A program made the translations under genes and the position numbers. 64,000 nt of DNA, taken from NCBI GenBank assembly GCA_973895155.1, contig OZ316895.1:20770001-20834000 (forward strand), read 5' to 3'. This document shows, piece by piece, positions 46,543 to 59,760 of the stretch (positions within the stretch are counted from its first letter, which is position 1; every line of letters begins with the position of its first letter). The DNA is from Marsupella aquatica (lineage: Eukaryota > Marchantiophyta). The notes beneath the pieces are model-generated. The model was given only the letters and a program-made list of their open reading frames with translations. It had not been told where the DNA came from and searched no databases.

Positions 46543-48135
46543 TAGCTCAATACCCGTGCGTTGCACAAAAGATGTCGCGACAGCCAATATGTTTTTGAGA
46601 ACAAAAGATGTTGTGTCGGCCAAGAGGTCGTTGAGAAGAAAGATGACATGTCGGCCAAGAGGCCGTTGAGAAGAAAGATGTCATGTCGCCCAAGATATCG
46701 TTGAGAACAAAAGATGTTGTGTCGCCCAAGATGTCGTTGAAAACAAAAGATGTCATCTCGGCCAAGATGTCGGTGAGAACAAAAGATGTCGTGTCGGCCA
46801 AGAAGTCGATGAGAACAAAAGCTGCCGTGTCGGCCAAGAGGTTGTTGAGAAGAAAGATGTCATCTCGGCCAAGAGGTTGTGGAAGAAATAGAGGTCGTGT
46901 TGCCAATGATCATAACACGTACGTTATGCCAAAGGTTTTGTTAAGTATAACAATGTTGTTAAGTACAAAATAACTCAATACCCGTGCGTTGCACAAAAGA
47001 TGTCGTATCGCCCAAGATGTCCTGGAGTAAAACCATGTTGTTAAGAACAATGAACTTTTTTTGCCAGGTCAAAGATGTAGTTATGTGAAGACATTGTCAA
47101 GCCCATTGTTAAGTAAAAGATGTCGTTATGAAAAAAGAAGTCATTTTGCCAAACATGTCGTCAAGTAAAAAGTTGTCATCAAGTAAATAGTTGTCGTCAA
47201 GTAAAAAATTGGCTTAACTAACAAAAAAGAAGTCGTTTTGCCAAAGATGTTGTTATGTGAAAGAAAGATGTTGTTATGTGAAAGATGTCATGAATAAAAA
47301 GATAATGTGGTGCCAAATGGTTCGTTATGTGAAAAATATTGTGAAGTAAAAAGATGCTGTCAAGTAAAAGTGTGCCCCTCGCCAAACACCTTGCCATCAA
47401 CGCCAGTGCCATGATCTTTACTATGTCTTTAGACCTTATAATTGTTTATTTTTTGGCAGTGAAATGGTACAAAAAATGAACGTAAAAACTCATCCTAAAT
47501 ATTGGGAGAATTATTGTTTTATTTGATTAGTGTATGCATTCCCTTATTGACTAAAATAGTATCTGAAATTTAACTCTTACAAATATTACACTAAACTATG
47601 CACTATCTCACTCTATTGAGCATCTACACGTTATTGAGTATGTACAATATTTTCTCCTTATCCTTGTGCATTGTGTTAGTGACGCCCCATTTGATTCCTC
47701 CTACTTGGACATTGGCGTGACTCTTTTCATTCATACTAAACTAAAATTTATATATTTATATTCCTTCCTTCTACCAGATTTCTTATTTTTTGTGCCCTGC
47801 AAATTTGAATGACGACCACGGCAAAAAAGGCGCAACCTTGTATTATAGAAGTTAATAGCTCAATACCTGTGCGTATACTTTTCCATAAAAGATGCTGTTA
47901 AGTAAACATATGTAGTGGCATCAGAGATGTCATTAATAAGTAAAAATATGTCATTGTGTAAAAGATGTCATGGCGTAAAAGATGTTGTTAATAGGTACAA
48001 TACTGTGGCATAAAAGATGTTGTTAAGTATTAAAAAGATGACATTATGTCAAAGATGTGGTTATGCCAATTGAAATATGTGGGTAAGTGATGAGACATCC
48101 TTAGTAAAAGGTGTTGTCAAGTAAAATATGTTGTT
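46543..48135. mobile_element. Repeat element built on AAGATGTCG units
   Basis: Three segments start with the same signature, CTCAATACCCGTGCGTTGCA (46549 and 46974; CTCAATACCTGTGCGT near 47861). The first is followed by an array of about 36-bp units (GTCGTTGAGAACAAAAGATG with TCGGCCAAGA, 46568-46890). The others are followed by looser AAAGATGT(C/T)GTTA(A/T)GT units to about 48130. Frames over the array on both strands are repetitive and non-coding. An ATACCCGTGCGTTGCA-type motif is, as I recall, common at the edges of dispersed elements in plant genomes, so this is probably a non-autonomous transposon with internal tandem expansion. Confidence 0.55.
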
Positions 48136-48670
48136 AACTAAAAAAACTCCAATAATTTTGGAGATGAGTTAGAGCAGAGGATTGTTGCGTTTTGTCAGGC
48201 CAGCCTCCATGCACGAGGACAAAAAAAACCCAGTAGGAACCCGGTCCTCGGTCTAGGCATGAGTCGATCCGAGTCCGAAATGCAAGACAGAGTCCAAGGG
48301 CGAGACTGAGTCCAGGCAAGGGCAAGACCAAGTCCAGGCAAGGGCGAGGGCGGGGATTGGGTGGGTCATCGAGGCAGGGTTTTAGGGTTGTCGGGGAGTG
48401 CAAGGAGGGAGAGTCAGGGCAAAAGGGGAGAGCGGGGTTGGGAGGCAGGAGGGGCAGGAGCGGCAGGAGCAGGGGCCGCTAGGTGGGGAGGCAAAGGGGG
48501 CTTCGGAGGGAGAGGGCGGAGCCAGCCAGCCCTGCCCCAAGCCAGCCAGCCAGTCAGCGTGGGCAACTGGCGGCCGCAAGCTGGGCAGGGCTGGCCGCCG
48601 GTGGGGGGGGGGTCGCAACTTGCAGCGGCTTGGTGCTGACTTTGCGACACTGCAATCCAAGTGACGGCTT
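48136..48670. other. G/C-rich low-complexity segment
   Basis: 48230-48620 is unusually G-rich, with GAGTCCAGGCAAGGGC repeats, AGGGGCAGGAGCGGCAGGAG, AGCCAGCC repeats and a run of nine G. Open frames on both strands (for example 48361-48639) are composition-driven, rich in Gly/Ala/Arg on the plus strand and Pro/Ser on the minus. No domain is recognisable. Confidence 0.5.
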
Positions 48671-51051
48671 GAGTTTCCACTTGAGTTTTTTTGTCTTATT
48701 GGTTCAATTTTTTCCAGTTTTAAATTTCTTCACCCAAATATATTGGCCCTGCACTTTTGAAAGACGACCATGGTATAAATTGGTGCCATAGTGTATTATA
48801 GTTTTTGATAATTATCACAAAAACTATGGAAGATAAATAGTATGGAAGATAAATAGTACATTTTTGACTTGCATTGAAAACAACATCTTGTTCTCACTTT
48901 ATGCATTGATGGAAAGTAAAGGGATCTACATTGATCCTTGTGCTTGCATGGACTTATTTACTAATCATTTCCCTTTTTGGTAGTCTCATGTCACTGTTTC
49001 CTTTTTTGAGAGTGTTCCTTCCCCTTTTATTCACGTTAAACTTTATTATCTTTTATTTATTCCTTCCTCTTTTGCTGGAATCTTTTTTAGACACTCTATA
49101 TTTGAATGATGACCACTGTATAAAAGTGCGCAACCTTGTATTATAGTATTGGATGAATGAATATCCTGTTGTCTCCATTATTCCATCGGGGTCACACAAG
49201 CTTAGATGGCATAAACGCGTTGATTTCGTGATTCTAGAGGTGTAGGCAAGAGGATCATTCGCCAAATGAGGTTTCCTACACTAAGCTTCTGTAAGTAATC
49301 TTCAAATGAGGTATTGAAGATTTCTTGCTGCACTAAATATTGAGACCCTGATACTCCCGACTTTACATTTGAGGGCGTTTCCACACCACCGTGCACACCA
49401 CTCCCCCCAAATCATGTCGACAATACCATCCTGGCCAATCAATCTCTCCGTTTCGAAACATACTTTATTTGAACAAAACCATTGAGCATTCAATCTCGCT
49501 TTCTCCAAGAAAGTGATGCAAGGTTCTACGCTTCTAGTACTTCCAGGTAAAAGACAATCCGGTTTGCTATAATCAATCAAGACAGCTATGGCTGACGTGC
49601 TTTTGCGATCTTATCAATTCCGTGGATCACTCGTCTCAGCTTCATTGAAAAGGGCTGGACTCTTCCGCCCGTGTGGGCTAACTTAAGGCCGTGCTCCTCG
49701 AATATGATCACTCTCATTCACAGTACGTGACAAACTTCCCAAGGTTTCCTTCGGAGGATTCATTCACAATCCAGAGACCAGCTTACGAAAGTTTTCTCAT
49801 TGAAGTTGGAATGCAAGCTAGGACAAGACCGCCCAATCCTGACAATATGGGCAATGGCCACAGATTGATCCAACTAGAACGTGAAGCCTAAACCTTAAGT
49901 ATGCAGCTGCGACTGAAGCTGTCTGAACAGCACGTCATATCCATAGCGAGGACGACTTCTGTATGGGGCGATTTTTAGTCAAATCGCAGACAAAAGCTCA
50001 AGACGAAGATGCTGGTATGGCATGTGCAGGTGCTGCAACCGATAAAAGGCACTGAATCTGCAACATCCAGAATGACTAGAGCATCTAATTGTTTGCAAAT
50101 TATATGCTAACGATGATCATGCTTTCCCCGAGTTAGCTAGACTTAAAACGACCATGAATGTAGAGCACAGACCTACACTAACATCTCCTTGCGTTTGTAT
50201 AATAGTAGTTGAGGAGCTGGCACGAGAGGAAATGGTATGTACGACCATTCCGTTCATAGCCCCAAAAATGTCTAGAAGCATTGGAACTCAAAACTTGCAG
50301 AGTCCAATACAGATTATTGACCTGGTAAATAAATTATATACCACAATAGTGGCGTAGGCAATTGCTACCCCAAACTATAATTTCACAAATTCTTTGACAA
50401 CCGTTGAATTAATCGCCTGTACATGCCTGCTTAAGCAGTGGTGGTTTCTTATGTACAAGAGTTAAGGAACAGTTTAAAATCAGATCAAGTTCCAGTAAGC
50501 GTACTCAGCAATCTGACCCATAGTGGATTCAACAATGAGCTACAGACAGCACTGAATTCATTCTGCACATACACAGGACTCCATCAGCAGAGAGCTTGGA
50601 ATACATCCGGACCACATTCGTTAACTCCATGTCTTTAAGCATTTGAACATTTCTACAACCCGAAGGAACAAACACACTTCCCAATTGATTTCTGAAAGCA
50701 TCTATTGTGAGACAGACATCCGCTTTTCAATAAGATTTGCATTTAAATTCAATCCATGACAATCCATGACGTGACGACTCTCACCTTCACTGAATTATAC
50801 ACTGTTAAATTCGTCAATGTACTTTGCATAAGAAGTAATCGCTGCGGATTCGTCGACGATCACCCAGTATAGACAAACTGCCTCTTCCAGATTTTGTCGC
50901 GCTTTTTGGCCCAGATCTTTGGGAGAAGGTTTCTATCAAGGGGTTCCCGATCGGGCTTAAAGACCTACCAAGCATAACCTGCCAGCAGGTTAGTTGTTAG
51001 ATTAAGGTAGGGGGATCGGAAGATTCGTAAGTTAGAGTAGGGTTATCAGCA
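48671..51051. other. Intergenic DNA, 3' flank of the carrier gene
   Basis: A/T-rich to about 49150, then more balanced. Frames such as 49302-49580 (minus) and 49691-49891 (plus) have no recognisable domains. The stretch from 50860 to 51051 is probably the 3' untranslated region of the carrier gene. Confidence 0.4.
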
Positions 51052-54000
51052 TCACTTCCTCTTCTCAGCTTGCATCTTTTCAAGAGCGCGGGAGAACTAG
51101 AAAAAAAGTTAAACATTACCAGTTTGCAATACTCGAACATGCTGAAAAAGAGGGCCGACATCAATGATACATGCAACGTCCGTGAACCCTGCGCACACGA
51201 GGAAAACAAATTATTACGAGCTACAGTCCTTCGATGAGCATCACCGTTCAAACGAGTCAATTCAGGAAAGGAAAGAACTGAAGTCCGGAGCTAGGCAATT
51301 TAGGGTAATGCAGGGTACCCTACTTAGGCAATCTCTCCTACCCACTGTCAGACAGCAAAGGGAGAATTCAAACAAAATTCATTGCGCCTGACAATGGTCG
51401 GCCCACCACCGATGGAGCTGATTGACTCACCACACCCGTAAATAGACCTTGTACACCTTTCTCGCGAATGACTGCGACAACGATCCTGGGAATACTTTCT
51501 GCTACTCCACATTGCTGACGAGTCTTCACCAAATCAAGCTGAGAACAATTTACACGAGAAATTTAAAATGCGTTATGGCGACAGATTGCATCTAACAAAA
51601 TCTCCAAAGCACACATCGTCAATGTGTGTCACGTTGGACGGATAGCGCATATTTCCAAAGGATATTGTAAACATAAGACAAACAATGTATAAATACGTAT
51701 AAGATATATCCAAAACAGGTATCCACATACACTGCTTCATTAGACAGTAATGGACCAGCGAGAAGGCAGGAAGAGATTAGGAGCATACTGGCATGGTACA
51801 AGTTGCAGCAACAGCACCAGCGAAGGCTCCCAGAGCCAAGTGCTCTGGCGTACTGCAACAAACAATGAGACAACATTCAGCTTCATATTGGTACACGTAT
51901 CTTCAAATCTTGCACTAGATGAACAGCAGGACATCCGACTTGCCACCCTGGATAACCAACCTAAGTAAGGTACCGTACGTAAACAAACAGGTAGTAATGG
52001 TTTACATATAGTGGTGGAATATTGCAGTGACTGGAATATCTGAACAGCTTCATATGTCGATACAGCCCTATAAGGTGAACAATCCAAGACAAAACAAACC
52101 TAAAAACGACTTAGAAATTGTTTTGCTAGGAAATAACAGTACCTTAGCTTGGACACTTGTCGTTTTTGTGCAACCGCGGCCCTCAGCTGCTCATATACAC
52201 TGAACTGCAGCCAATAGGCATCCATAGCAGATATGAGCCAAACATACATCCATCCAGGTGTCAATCAGGTGACCAAAGTGAACAGATGATGACTAGTTGC
52301 TGGGTAATCAGAATGCGAAGTGCAGAAGAGCATCTACAATGGTACAAGCTCAGCTTCAGTATCCAGTTCTACAAAATATGCAGAGCCTGATCCTATCGAG
52401 ACACCAACTGGTTACCTGTATAGCTATTTCAGGCACATCTCGCATGAGAGTGGGCCAGAAACCTCTGTAGAGGCCTCCAATCCCCTCGGCAGTGACCACC
52501 GACCTGAAAGCCTCAAATACTGCAAACGACAAGCGTTGGTACCGAGTAACAGACAACTCTTTCCCGTACAATTGTGACATCAAATACGCCTAGACAAAAA
52601 CATAAAGAGCTCAATGCGCGATTCTCATCTAAAATGAACTGGATGTCAATATAAACACCAGCAATTGCCTTCCGTCGGGTAAAGCTAGTTTCCAAATAGT
52701 ACGATACCACCACAGAACACAGAAGTTCTTTACAAACGTTGGCATCTTACCGTTTGAGTGCAGATAAACTTGAACACGATGTTTTAAAGTGTCCGCGGGG
52801 ACCTGTAGGTGGACGTAACCAAAGTCATGCTCCTCATCCTAGATTTTGAAAACTACTAGAGAAAAGGTAGTTTAGCAAGTAACTGAGCTTTTATTCTTGA
52901 AGGGACTGTTTAGCACATCAATAAAAAACTCGAGAATCGTTTGAAACACACAAGTCACTTGAAAGACACGGCAACTCCTATCATGTAACGGTTCGCGTAC
53001 AACAAAGATTCTCACTACGTTCCGTGTTTTGTGACTCGCGGTTATCCGTAGAATATAAGCTTATATTACATTTACATCGATCATAATATTTTTGTTAAGT
53101 CAGGCGTTTCCAGCAATATGCGTGTTAAGGCGATTTTCGTGCCAGGTTGCCGTGGACAGAGCCTTACCCTTACGACGGAAGCGACGATTGTCCCGATGGA
53201 AGCTGACGCAACGTGAACTAATCCATCCCATTTATCTGGCACGAATTTCTTCAATTTCCTCTTAGCCACTGTCCAAACAAAAAGAAAACGATGAGAATGT
53301 TGTAAATCCCTCGAAAAACCGGTAAGCTAAAGAAACTATCCACGACAGACGAGGTTGCAGGGTTGGACTACGACACCATGAACGAACGATTAAACTGAAA
53401 TATACCTTCGTAGGCAGCGAAATATAAAAGTGCATTAGGCAACGTGCCGAGAATAGCCCCAGTCACTCCTCGGTATAGATCTCCTGGCCCCTTCAAAAGC
53501 CAATTATCTATTCCTACGGGACCCAAACCAATAGCGTTGGAGTGTATGCTTTTCTTCCACTTCCTCAATTTCTTAGGTGGATCCCGTATCTGCAACCTCG
53601 TCTTTACGGTATCCACAGGATGAATGCCAACCTGAACGAGTACGGGATTTTGCGCAAGGATGTTAACATCAATTTCTCCGTTCAGTTCACGAAGGATTCA
53701 AAGAACTGCGAAAAGCAAGTGGCACGAAGCAAGGTGGCAAGCGCACATCAACAATGATAGTACATAGGGAGTAAGATATCAGACCTGAGAAATCGTTCTG
53801 GCAATGGTCCCCGCGTACACGTGATTTAAAGCCGTCATTGCTTCAGCAGGCTCTGCGTCATCAAAGAAAGGGAGCCACATTTTCCAGCTCCATCTCCACG
53901 GAATAGGCACAGCGGAGCTTTGCAGAGGAACAAATGTCATCTCGGACAGGGGCAAGGACACAAACGAAATTTTCACGTTCTTCGAATATGGATTAGTGGA

Positions 54001-54162
54001 AACAAACTTATTATTCGGCATCCTCCGCAGCTTACTCATCACACCTTCGTACATCATGCCAACAGAAGGCGGCTCGTCGATAGCAATAGAGTTCCATGGA
54101 GTGTGGATCACAAACTTAGGGTGTGCTCCCTGGTCCACCGGGTGCAGGATGTGCTTCTTCAT
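51052..54162 (-). CDS. Mitochondrial carrier family protein (SLC25, SAM-carrier-like)
   Basis: A six-helix solute carrier of a mitochondrial or plastid inner membrane. Ten exons: 54162-53785, 53631-53406, 53268-53168, 52802-52734, 52589-52416, 52204-52143, 51852-51789, 51538-51431, 51188-51120 and 51096-51052. All are GT..AG, with phases closing to 431 aa. All three carrier signatures are intact: HPVDTVKTRLQI (about 130), VPADTLKHRVQV (about 236) and MPLDLVKTRQQ (about 357). GDLYRGVTGAILGTLPNALL, GIGGLYRGFWPTLMRDVPEI and FSVYEQL resemble S-adenosylmethionine carriers, but the substrate is unproven. The first 110 residues are not carrier sequence. The frame continues upstream to a TAG at 54258 and resumes beyond it, so the true start could lie in another exon. 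Exon 4 could instead end at 52751, but only the chosen donor keeps frame. The C-terminus ends AEKRK. Confidence 0.88.
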
Positions 54163-55982
54163 TTTTGGATTACTTCGATCACAAAATCGCGGAACTGCTC
54201 GGACTAGTTCAGAACCAAAATTGAAGCAACCCGTATCGGTTGCAGGACAGTCCTTCTGTCCAGAGAGCTACAGGAAAGGATTTTCTGAACTGCTTGTCCG
54301 CAGTCGGTAGAAATTTCGACAAATTAGTGATGCAGATTTCGACGAATTAGGAGGCCAATTTGGAAAAATTAGTAAGGCAGTTCGTAAGATTTCTGCAATC
54401 TTTTCCCTCTGAGACGAATTAGGCCCCCGGAAATTGGGACAAAGGAACACTGCTTGTCCCGAGTGAATAGAGCCAGATGATTGGTTCAACTTTGAGCCTA
54501 TCTGCTCTGGCATTCGGAATGGCCCCCGTCTCGAAATGCGGACTCCTTACAGAAAATATCCTGGCTCGTCTCAGAGAGCGAGCCGAAGGTGAATTGGGAA
54601 TCCAGGGGATGCGATGAAACAGAATGAAAATGAGGAGAAACGTATAAACAAAAAAGCAGCTTCTGCTCGGTAGTGGTCCACGTGTTCAAGCTTATTGCTT
54701 CCATATGGCTGTAAAAACTGTTCACACAAGGAGCTCACTTGGATAATAATCACGGACAATAATGTCGTCGCCTCACGGAAGAAGATGAAATATTCATCGT
54801 GTCTCCAAATGCCCCGCACCTTTAGTTCACCATCGCCATGTCACAAGCATTGACAACCGACAGCACGACAGAAGATTCAGCGTCAATTAGCCCGAGTGAC
54901 CCGTCGGTGACAAGTCAAATAGCCGCAAAAGAAACTCCTATACCTTCCCTGTCAAAGGCTTCCAGCCATACCGACTGAACGTCATTCCAGCACACTAATC
55001 CCAAATCACGTAGCCGCAATCCCTCCAAACTTTTGCTACTGCTCGTCTCTGCTTCCGAAACGGCCTTGCATCACGAGCTCCAGCTATCCGATCTGTATGA
55101 TCACAGAACAACATGGCCATAGAACTAAGTCAAACTTCCAGGCAGGTTACGTGTCATCGTTATCACGATGACGAGAAATGAAGGAACTCAACACCATGGA
55201 GTTATCTCCAATACCACATGTGAACTAGAGCTTCCAAATGCAAAACAATGATCATCAACTTGGAACAATACCGTGACGAAGAAGATCCTGCGAGCAAGTA
55301 CAAACTACATCGGAGATTTCGAGCCGAGCCAAAGCGTCAAAATGCGGAGCCAAAGAACGATCTCACGAAAGCTGCTACGACGAAAACAGGGCAATGTCGT
55401 CGCACGGACAACACCGCCACGCGCCCACGCTCTCTGCTATCGATTCCTCTTATTTAAACAACCGGCTCTGCAGCAAACTAACGCGCTCTCACGCATTCTC
55501 CACATTCCGATGAATGCAAAATCAATGGACATTCTGTGGCTAAAGATTTCACGTGACGAGACCAGAAAGCACCGTACACGTTAAGCGTCTGCTGCATAAA
55601 AAAGACCATGCACGACGCCTGCCCGTGGCTCCGTGCCTCGTTGTGCACCGCCTGTTACACCACACAGTAGAAGACAGAAAGGCAGACCTCACGAAGAGCC
55701 CTCTACGGCAGAGCATAGCACGAGGCAGCTAGCTCCGTGTGGGCCACATACCACTGTTCCACTTTTGTCATGCGAGATTGCGAGGCAGGCAAACTCGCGA
55801 ACTGTGAACTTCGATCAAAGCTTTGCGCACGAGGAACTCGAAGCCCGCTCTCTCTCGATACATTGTGACAGACCGATCACCGATCACAGATCGCGTGGAA
55901 AATCCGAAGGGCTCCGAAGTTGGCGTCAAATTGCGTCATCGTGACCAATCTGTCAATCATTTCGTCCTGACCATCATAGCTT
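54163..55982. other. Upstream region of the carrier gene
   Basis: Should contain the carrier leader, promoter and perhaps an N-terminal exon. The minus-strand frame 54513-54268 (starting MPEQIGSKLNQSS) lies in the carrier frame, separated from it only by one TAG. CTTATTTAAAC at about 55449-55459 reads as a TATA-like TTTAAATAAG on the minus strand. Plus-strand frames at 55248-55584 are opposite to this and have no domain. Confidence 0.35.
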
Positions 55983-56111
55983 AGCAGGTGAGAGAGAGAA
56001 GGGGAGTGGACGACTGGAAGTCTGCAATTTGGTCCCTCTTTTGATGAGGAGAAGCAGGTGAGAGAAAAGGGGAGCGGAGGTATTCAATTGGGTCCCTCTT
56101 CTGATGAGGAG
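55983..56111. repeat. Tandem duplication, 70-bp period
   Basis: Copies begin at 55985 and 56055 with CAGGTGAGAGA and share AAGGGGAG(T/C)GGA, CAATT(T/G)GGTCCCTCTT and TGATGAGGAG. The first unit is followed by a few extra bases. Confidence 0.85.
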
Positions 56112-57055
56112 GTGTGTGATTTTTATGTCTTTTCTTTTTCGTTAGGGGGCCAATAGGCTGTGGAAATTCACGGGTGGTGAGGTTTGGGCAATGATATAAA
56201 CATTTTTTATGGCCAGGATGGAATTCCTTATGTGCTACTTAAATACACTTCTTACAAGCATCTTATATTCCAAAAAATTTCAGTCATAATATTTTTCTTA
56301 TGACTAAATTTGTTTTTCAGTCATAAGTTTCTCTTGTGGCTACACTTTGACACTCCCTAATGCTAAACTTTGACACTCCCTAATGTCACCTTGTGTGAGG
56401 GATTTTCATTGCTTATGGTACTATATTAATTGTGACTTTAGATCTCCCTCCAATTCAGGATAGATTCTGGCTAGTGTCACATGTTATGAATACTACTTAT
56501 CTAATTTTTCTGTATTGGTTTCTGACCCTTAGATTTCACTAGATTGAAGATAGATTTGGCTAATAGGGTATGTGGCTAGGTGAGAAATTTTCCAAGGGTT
56601 TTCCTATCTCACTAGGGTCACCACTCTAACCTTTGTTGAGAAGGAGAAGATGCAAGTAAGATACTTCATTTGATTTTTTACATTTAATTTTCTACATTTA
56701 ATTTTGAACATTAATTTGTGACAATTACAGTAGATCTCTTAGATTTGAGGATAACCATAGGATTGTGGTTAGTGGGGTCAGTGTTTACGTGTGAAGCTGA
56801 CTAATGGACAAACACTCGAAATGGAAAATGCTAGGAATATGCTAAAATAGTTCTCCTACAGTAGTCTAATGGGCTCGTTGGATCTCCTTAGAATGGAGGA
56901 TAACCATCAGATAATCAGATTCTTACTGGGTCTATTGCTAGGTGTAACACTAGCTAATGAAACACAAAAACTAGCCAATTTTGGCCACGAGTGACTAATA
57001 TTTCTCAGTGATGCTGATGGGGTCTGTGGCTTGGTTGGACACTACCTACAGTAGC
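56112..57055. repeat. Reiterated TTAGAT...ATAACCATCAGAT family
   Basis: About four diverged copies occur at roughly 56430, 56525, 56740 and 56880. Each has a TTAGAT(C/T)TC or GGATCTCC motif, a GA(A/G)GATA segment and a TGG(C/T)TA(G/A)T(G/A) segment. Single related copies occur near 12710 and 14520. CTTTGACACTCCCTAATG is also duplicated at 56345-56390. No gene is recognised. Confidence 0.55.
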
Positions 57056-57430
57056 TCATAAACGACAAAAATATAGCGAAGTCTCGCTACTAGAAACGCT
57101 GGAGTGAAGATCTGCAATATTGTCCTTTTCTTTCGATAAGGAGGCCCTGTGGTCCGATCGACGGGAGGTGAGTAAATGTGGTCCTATCCTAACGGTCAGC
57201 CACCGCCCGGACGCGCGGACGCGAGGAGGATCGCAGAAGATGCGTTGGGGTTCCATGGATATGCCGTTCCTCTGTCCGTCCCCCGTCGCTCCCTCTGTCC
57301 CACATTGGCCCCCGTTACTCGCTTGCCGTCCTGTCATTGAGCTCCACGTGTGTCCTACCGTTTAGGCCCCACCCTGGCAAACATGCCGAGAGAGGATCTC
57401 GGACACAATTATGTCGAGAGAGCACCATCA
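57056..57430. other. G/C-rich island, no gene recognised
   Basis: About 57130-57370 is clearly richer in G/C than its surroundings and is open on both strands (57120-57365 plus, 57056-57337 minus). Neither translation shows a motif I recognise. It could be an isolated exon or a promoter-like island. Confidence 0.3.
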
Positions 57431-59487
57431 TTAAAATGGGGGGCTACTCTGGGACTACGTAGGCCATATCCATCATAACTAATTAAAAAGATGCTGCTGA
57501 TGATGCGGGAAAGGGGAATGAATTAAACTTCTATGAGAGGAAATGCTCTGGAAAACCAGTTTTCTGTTGAAGTACACTAGGTCACGGAACAAATGTTAGG
57601 ATAGGTGTACACAAACTACCGGGAAGAAAACAGTCAGAAATCGCTTTGGCTGGGAAGTGTTTTGATAGTCACTCAAGACAGTCTCAAAGTTAAGTTGTAA
57701 TAGCTTTTTGCATAACCAGGTTTGACTATGGTATGGTTTAGAGATATATGTTTGTGTCAGAGTTTCTTGTAAAGTTACTATAAGGAGTTTTAGCTTGAAA
57801 TTATCTTAGTTTGAGCAATTAACATTAACACATATGTGCTTTTATGGCAAAAGTTGGCCAGAAACATGGGTAGACTATTATGGATCATGGTGGATAGACA
57901 TTTCTCCATGTTTACAAATGTCTTTGATAGAATAGATAACCTTTCAGGAAAAGGTAACATGTGCAAAGCATGAAGAGGAATATCTATTTGTATCTCGGTC
58001 CTCTTGGGGCCTTTTCTGCTCCTTTTCCCCACTTCTTTGCCATTGGGACACTGTCTCCCCTTTCAGAGGTTTTGCCATCTGGCACTGTGAGATACGCACT
58101 GAAACTGATGGTACCTACCTGGGAAATTCAAGAATGACACATGGGTTCTCCACTCTAGAACAATTTTCTGGCACCTTACATTCACGTGCACGGTTGACAA
58201 TCCCAGGTGATACATGTGTTTCCCAATGTTTTGCAACATCTTCGGTGCCATCATTTTGTGGGGATTTTCCACAGATTTCTCTTCTTCTACCATTTGAGAC
58301 TATGGTAGAAAGCACCTTCTATTTTCCTTTTTGCTAAAGGTGACCAAGATTCAAAAGTTGAGATTCAGTAGAAATTCTAGCTAATAATTTGAGATCCAAA
58401 ACTCACTTTAGAGGCTATGGGCTAGAGTGAAGCCTTTAGACCGTGATTCTGGGTGCAGGCAAGTTTCAGGGTGAGGCAACAAGTGGGCAGGCAACAATTG
58501 GCCTTGGGCATTTTGGTTACTTTTATAGAAAAATGAGCAAACATTTTGAAGACGGAAACCGGTCTGAGCACTTTTGCAATGTATGTAGCAAAATGGCTGG
58601 GGGTGTTTAATAGCTCAACATTCACAAGCTGCTTGTGCATTTGTTCATTCTCTTGAATTGTAGGCTTGCGACCTGGTACTTCACGAGCCACTCATGACAG
58701 ACACTGTGGGCAATTTGGACACTATATTGCTAAAAGGTGGGAAATCTCCACTCAAAGAAAGTAATGTGCATTCTAAGAGATTCTTGGATTCTTTGTTTGG
58801 GGCAATTTGTTTATGCTATGCGAGTCCTGCCTTTTATTTGTCAATTAATCATGCTCTAACTTGAAACAAAACAAAAGGATTATAGCTTCCAAAGATTAAA
58901 AAATGATGGCAATGTGCATTGTACTGTCTTAGCTTGACTAATGAACATTACCCCCCTCATTGATCACTTTGACTCAACATTTCCTTCATTCATCTACTTG
59001 CAGGCTTAGTTACAACACTAGATCATGTGGAGCACTGGCAAATCACACTATTGCACAGGTCTATTTTCCACCCATCATTTGCTTAATTAGTTTAGAGTTT
59101 GCTTTGATCCTCTTGTTTGGTGTTTTTTGTTTGTTCTCTTTGGACCGCTTTTGCTTTTACTCTATTGTACTTTGTTCCGCCCTTATTAATGAATTGGTTA
59201 CAATTCATCCTTTTGTTTGAACAACCAAATCATGTACCCAGTGTTGTCACGGGTCAGTTTGATTTGCACTAAGTTATTCCCAAAATTGCATGAAATTGCT
59301 AAGCCCGGGTTGTTAAGTTGCCCTCAAAATGAGTTGATTACTAAGTTGCACTTCTTATAGTCAATCAGATGGCAAAACAGCTGAGAAAAAAGCTAAGATA
59401 CTTGGGAGAGTGTGCTTCAATTGGATTTGGGACTAACTTAGTAATTGATTTACTTCTTTTAAGGGTAACTTCATAATTTCAGGCAAT
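57431..59487. other. Intergenic DNA, nothing recognised
   Basis: Mostly A/T-rich. The segment near 58425-58455 (GCTAGAGTGAAGCCTTTAGAC) is a stray unit related to the second array at 3720-4087. The segment near 58030-58095 resembles about 61820-61890. No coding or RNA gene is recognised. Confidence 0.45.
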
Positions 59488-59529
59488 TGTGGGGACACCC
59501 TACTGTAAAAATAGCCCCCCCCCCCCCCC

Positions 59530-59570
<41 letters not shown>

Positions 59571-59760
59571 GGTTCCCAGAATGCTCCTCCTACAAATTCA
59601 ACCTTCACATTTCTTGGAATAGCCCACCAACCGCTAAGGAAAGCAAAACACTTACGTTAGAGGCTCAAAAGTGAAGATAAGTAAATTTCAATCAAGTTTG
59701 GGGACACCATATTGTAGTAAAAATTGACTCCTCCCCCCCCCCCCCCCCCCAAACAAAAAA
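59488..59760. repeat. Two related segments ending in poly-C
   Basis: GGGGACACCCTACTGTAAAAAT is followed by a poly-C run at about 59514-59529 and a long (CA)n microsatellite to 59569. About 210 bp later, GGGGACACCATATTGTAGTAAA is followed by a second poly-C run (about 59734-59750) and an A-rich tract. The shared lead-in shows that these are copies of one repeat. Confidence 0.8.

Noticed and set aside
46547-46973. 119- and 96-codon frames on opposite strands
   Set aside because: Both are produced by the 36-bp tandem array, whose unit is a multiple of three.
48361-48791. Several overlapping frames of 88-102 codons on both strands
   Set aside because: The segment is G/C-rich and low-complexity, so stops are rare by composition alone. 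No motif supports coding.
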